Assembly (NCBI GenBank): GCA_937915955.1
Contig: CALGIB010000197.1
Coordinates: forward strand, 1-8,616
From: an uncultured Pseudomonadota bacterium
GTDB lineage: Bacteria; Myxococcota_A; UBA796; CAJQPC01
Direction: 5' to 3'
DNA: 8,616 nt
A model generated the notes under the pieces. It worked only from the letters and a program-made list of their open reading frames with translations, was not told the origin of the DNA and searched no databases. Below, one piece after another: positions 7,058 to 8,616 of the stretch (the first letter of the stretch is position 1; every line of letters begins with the position of its first letter). The translations under genes and the position numbers were made by a program.

Positions 7058-7062
7058 GTTGT

Positions 7063-7066
7063 CTCC
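7063..7066 (-). promoter_or_regulatory. Ribosome binding site for the mutase gene
   Basis: On the minus strand GGAG (within CTGGAG) lies five bases before ATG 7057. It falls in the 12-base gap after the upstream gene's stop, supporting ATG 7057 as the start and separate initiation within an operon. Confidence 0.65.
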
Positions 7067-7069
7067 AGG

Positions 7070-8581
7070 TCAGTCGAGCTCGAGCACCACCCGACGGCGA
7101 CCCTCGAAGCCCAGCGAGCGCTCGTAGCGCGTCCCGTCGGTGAGCGTCACGACAAGACGATCCACGCGCTCGACTTCGCCCAGGCCGAGGTGCACGAAGG
7201 CGTCGTGGCCCGCCGCGTAGCTGGACTGACGGGTGGTCCAGCCCTCCCAGACGGCTCCCTCCGCGCTGACGGTGACCCGAGCACCAGGGGGCGCGTAGAC
7301 CTCGAGCCAGGATCCCTCGGTGCAGCCCCGGCTGAGGTAGAGCACCGCGGGCGCGGCGACGTCCGTCACGAGCGGATCGAGCACGCCGTCGTCGTTGAGA
7401 TCGGTGAGCACGACGGCCCGCCAGGAGCCGGGGCGGTCGAAGCCCCAGTCCTCGGCCCGATCGACGAAGGAGCCGTCGATCTGCTGCAGCACACGGGCGC
7501 GGTCCTCAAAGACGACCGCCGGGTTCGCCTCCGCGCGAGCGGCGTCCCAGAGGTCGCCCTGGGCGCTGACGATGTCCAGCCAGCCGTCGTTGTCCAGGTC
7601 GCCGAAGACCCCGCCCCAGCCCATGTACTGGCCCCCACCGACCTGGTCCGCGTCGGTGGCCGCCGTGACGTCAACGAAGGCCCCGCCGTCGGCGCCGGCC
7701 AGCAAGACGGCGTGGGACGAGGCCGTCACGAACAGATCGAGCAGGCCGTCCCGGTTGAAGTCGCCGGCGTCCACGCCCATGGCGTCCACGCCGACCCCGC
7801 ATGAGCAGGAGTCCGTGGCGTGCTCCAGCCGGCCCTCGACGTTCCGGTAGAGCTGGCTGCTGACAACGCTGGAGCCGTGGTCGTTGGCGACGTAGAGATC
7901 CAGATCCCCGTCGAGGTCCCAGTCGAACCAGCGGGCGTCGAAGCCGTTGCCCAGCGCGGTGTCCGCCGGCAGGGCCTCTTCCTGCCGCCAGCTCAGCTCG
8001 CCGCCGTACCTCAGCAGAGAGTCCGGGTGCTCGTCCGCCCGGTTCATCAGGAAGAAGAGCTCTTCCAGTCCGTCGCCGTCGACGTCCGCGGGCACGAGGC
8101 GCTGCGGGGTCAGCGCGGGCGGCAGCGTGTAGCCCGGATCGAGCTCGAGCGCGCTCAGCAGCAGCTGGCCGTCCTGGAGCTCGAGCAGCTGGGCGCCGGC
8201 CTTGGCGAGCAGCAGCCCCGGGCCTCGGCCCGGAGGTCGGGCCAGGTTCAAGGTCGCGACCTCCACGACGAGGGCGCCGACCTCGGCCCACTCGCTCTCG
8301 CGTCCGGCCAGGACGCTGACGAAGCCGAAATAGCTCAGCGCGATCTCCACCTCGCCGTCCTCATCCAGATCCGCGACGACCGCAGAGGCCCCGGGGCCGT
8401 GGTCGGCTCGCAGCATCCTGGGCCTCGGATCCGGCAGATCGATCGGCTCCCAGCCGAGCTCAACAGGCTCGGCGCAGGTGCGCACGTCCCCCAGCACCAG
8501 CTGGGCGTCCTCGCTCCCCGTGTCCACGACGGCGTCCACCGGGTCCGGCTGCCTCGAACAGGCAACCAGGAGCCGGATCAT
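7070..8581 (-). CDS. FG-GAP/VCBS repeat lipoprotein with C-terminal ASPIC/UnbV domain
   Basis: The 503-residue product is probably an outer-membrane or surface lipoprotein with a calcium-binding beta-propeller. It has six DxDxDG-type loops: DLDEDG (71-76), DVDGDG (166-171), DWDLDGDLD (220-228), DFNRDGLLD (274-282), DLDNDGWLD (328-336) and DLNDDGVLD (394-402). Residues about 432-500 match the ASPIC/UnbV (CRTAC1-like) domain: GARVTVSAEG, then FVHLGLGEVERVDRLVV and LTDGT. The N-terminus MIRLLVAC fits a lipobox (LVAC, Cys8), followed by a linker rich in Asp, Val, Thr and Gly. Only seven residues precede the Cys, which is very short for a lipoprotein signal. The frame stays open to the right edge, but the 11 upstream residues are not hydrophobic, so ATG 8581 remains the best choice. 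The ribosome binding site is poor (a G-run touching the ATG). The function of such propeller proteins is mostly unknown; adhesion or ligand binding is only a guess. Confidence 0.87.
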   Translation of the reverse strand: MIRLLVACSRQPDPVDAVVDTGSEDAQLVLGDVRTCAEPVELGWEPIDLPDPRPRMLRADHGPGASAVVADLDEDGEVEIALSYFGFVSVLAGRESEWAEVGALVVEVATLNLARPPGRGPGLLLAKAGAQLLELQDGQLLLSALELDPGYTLPPALTPQRLVPADVDGDGLEELFFLMNRADEHPDSLLRYGGELSWRQEEALPADTALGNGFDARWFDWDLDGDLDLYVANDHGSSVVSSQLYRNVEGRLEHATDSCSCGVGVDAMGVDAGDFNRDGLLDLFVTASSHAVLLAGADGGAFVDVTAATDADQVGGGQYMGWGGVFGDLDNDGWLDIVSAQGDLWDAARAEANPAVVFEDRARVLQQIDGSFVDRAEDWGFDRPGSWRAVVLTDLNDDGVLDPLVTDVAAPAVLYLSRGCTEGSWLEVYAPPGARVTVSAEGAVWEGWTTRQSSYAAGHDAFVHLGLGEVERVDRLVVTLTDGTRYERSLGFEGRRRVVLELD

Positions 8582-8616
8582 CCCCCCGTCCGCTGTTCTT
8601 GAAGCAGCGCGGTCCG

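Noticed and set aside
4472..7804. 1110-codon open reading frame on the plus strand, opposite the mutase and lipoprotein genes
   Set aside because: Its codons lie exactly opposite the codons of both minus-strand genes, which share one frame. A stop would need TTA, CTA or TCA in those genes, codons that GC-rich genes avoid. The translation is Gly/His/Val/Arg-rich with no family features, while the minus-strand products have complete motifs.
1..8616. Mobile elements, CRISPR arrays, tRNA/rRNA genes or defence systems
   Set aside because: I saw no transposase, integrase, spaced repeat array, structural RNA pattern or defence-related protein motif on either strand.

Overview
The window looks like an ordinary stretch of chromosome from a GC-rich Gram-negative bacterium, probably a myxobacterium or a related deltaproteobacterial lineage. 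Three things suggest this (inference): very GC-rich codon use that almost excludes TTA, CTA and TCA; a PATAN/DUF4388-like multidomain protein; and an FG-GAP/ASPIC lipoprotein with a short Asp/Thr/Gly-rich linker after the lipobox. I see no insertion sequence, phage gene, CRISPR array, tRNA or rRNA.

Layout: (1) 1-1376 (+): the C-terminal four fifths of urocanate hydratase (HutU, histidine degradation), cut by the left edge. (2) 1389-1673 (-): a small KH-domain RNA-binding protein of the KhpA family, convergent with hutU and 12 bases from it. (3) 1674-1872: a divergent intergenic region with a three-copy, 10-bp-phased repeat and a small palindrome just before the next gene. (4) 1873-4994 (+): a probable transcription unit of three genes. 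These are an ECF-type sigma factor, a 509-residue PATAN/DUF4388-like protein of unknown function, and an exported DUF1460 cell-wall-amidase-like protein whose GTG start overlaps the preceding stop. (5) 4949-8581 (-): a two-gene unit transcribed toward it. An FG-GAP/ASPIC lipoprotein comes first, then, 12 bases later, a 702-residue phosphohexomutase. The mutase 3' end overlaps the DUF1460 gene 3' end by 46 bases on opposite strands.

How the genes may work together: HutU and the phosphohexomutase are metabolic enzymes and KhpA is a post-transcriptional RNA-binding factor. The sigma factor, PATAN-like protein and DUF1460 hydrolase could form a small regulatory and envelope module, since no anti-sigma factor lies beside the sigma gene. 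That is inferred from gene order only. I found no convincing evidence of a previously undescribed system. The points most worth a second look are the phased repeat, the sigma/PATAN-like/DUF1460 gene set and the C-terminal extension of the mutase.
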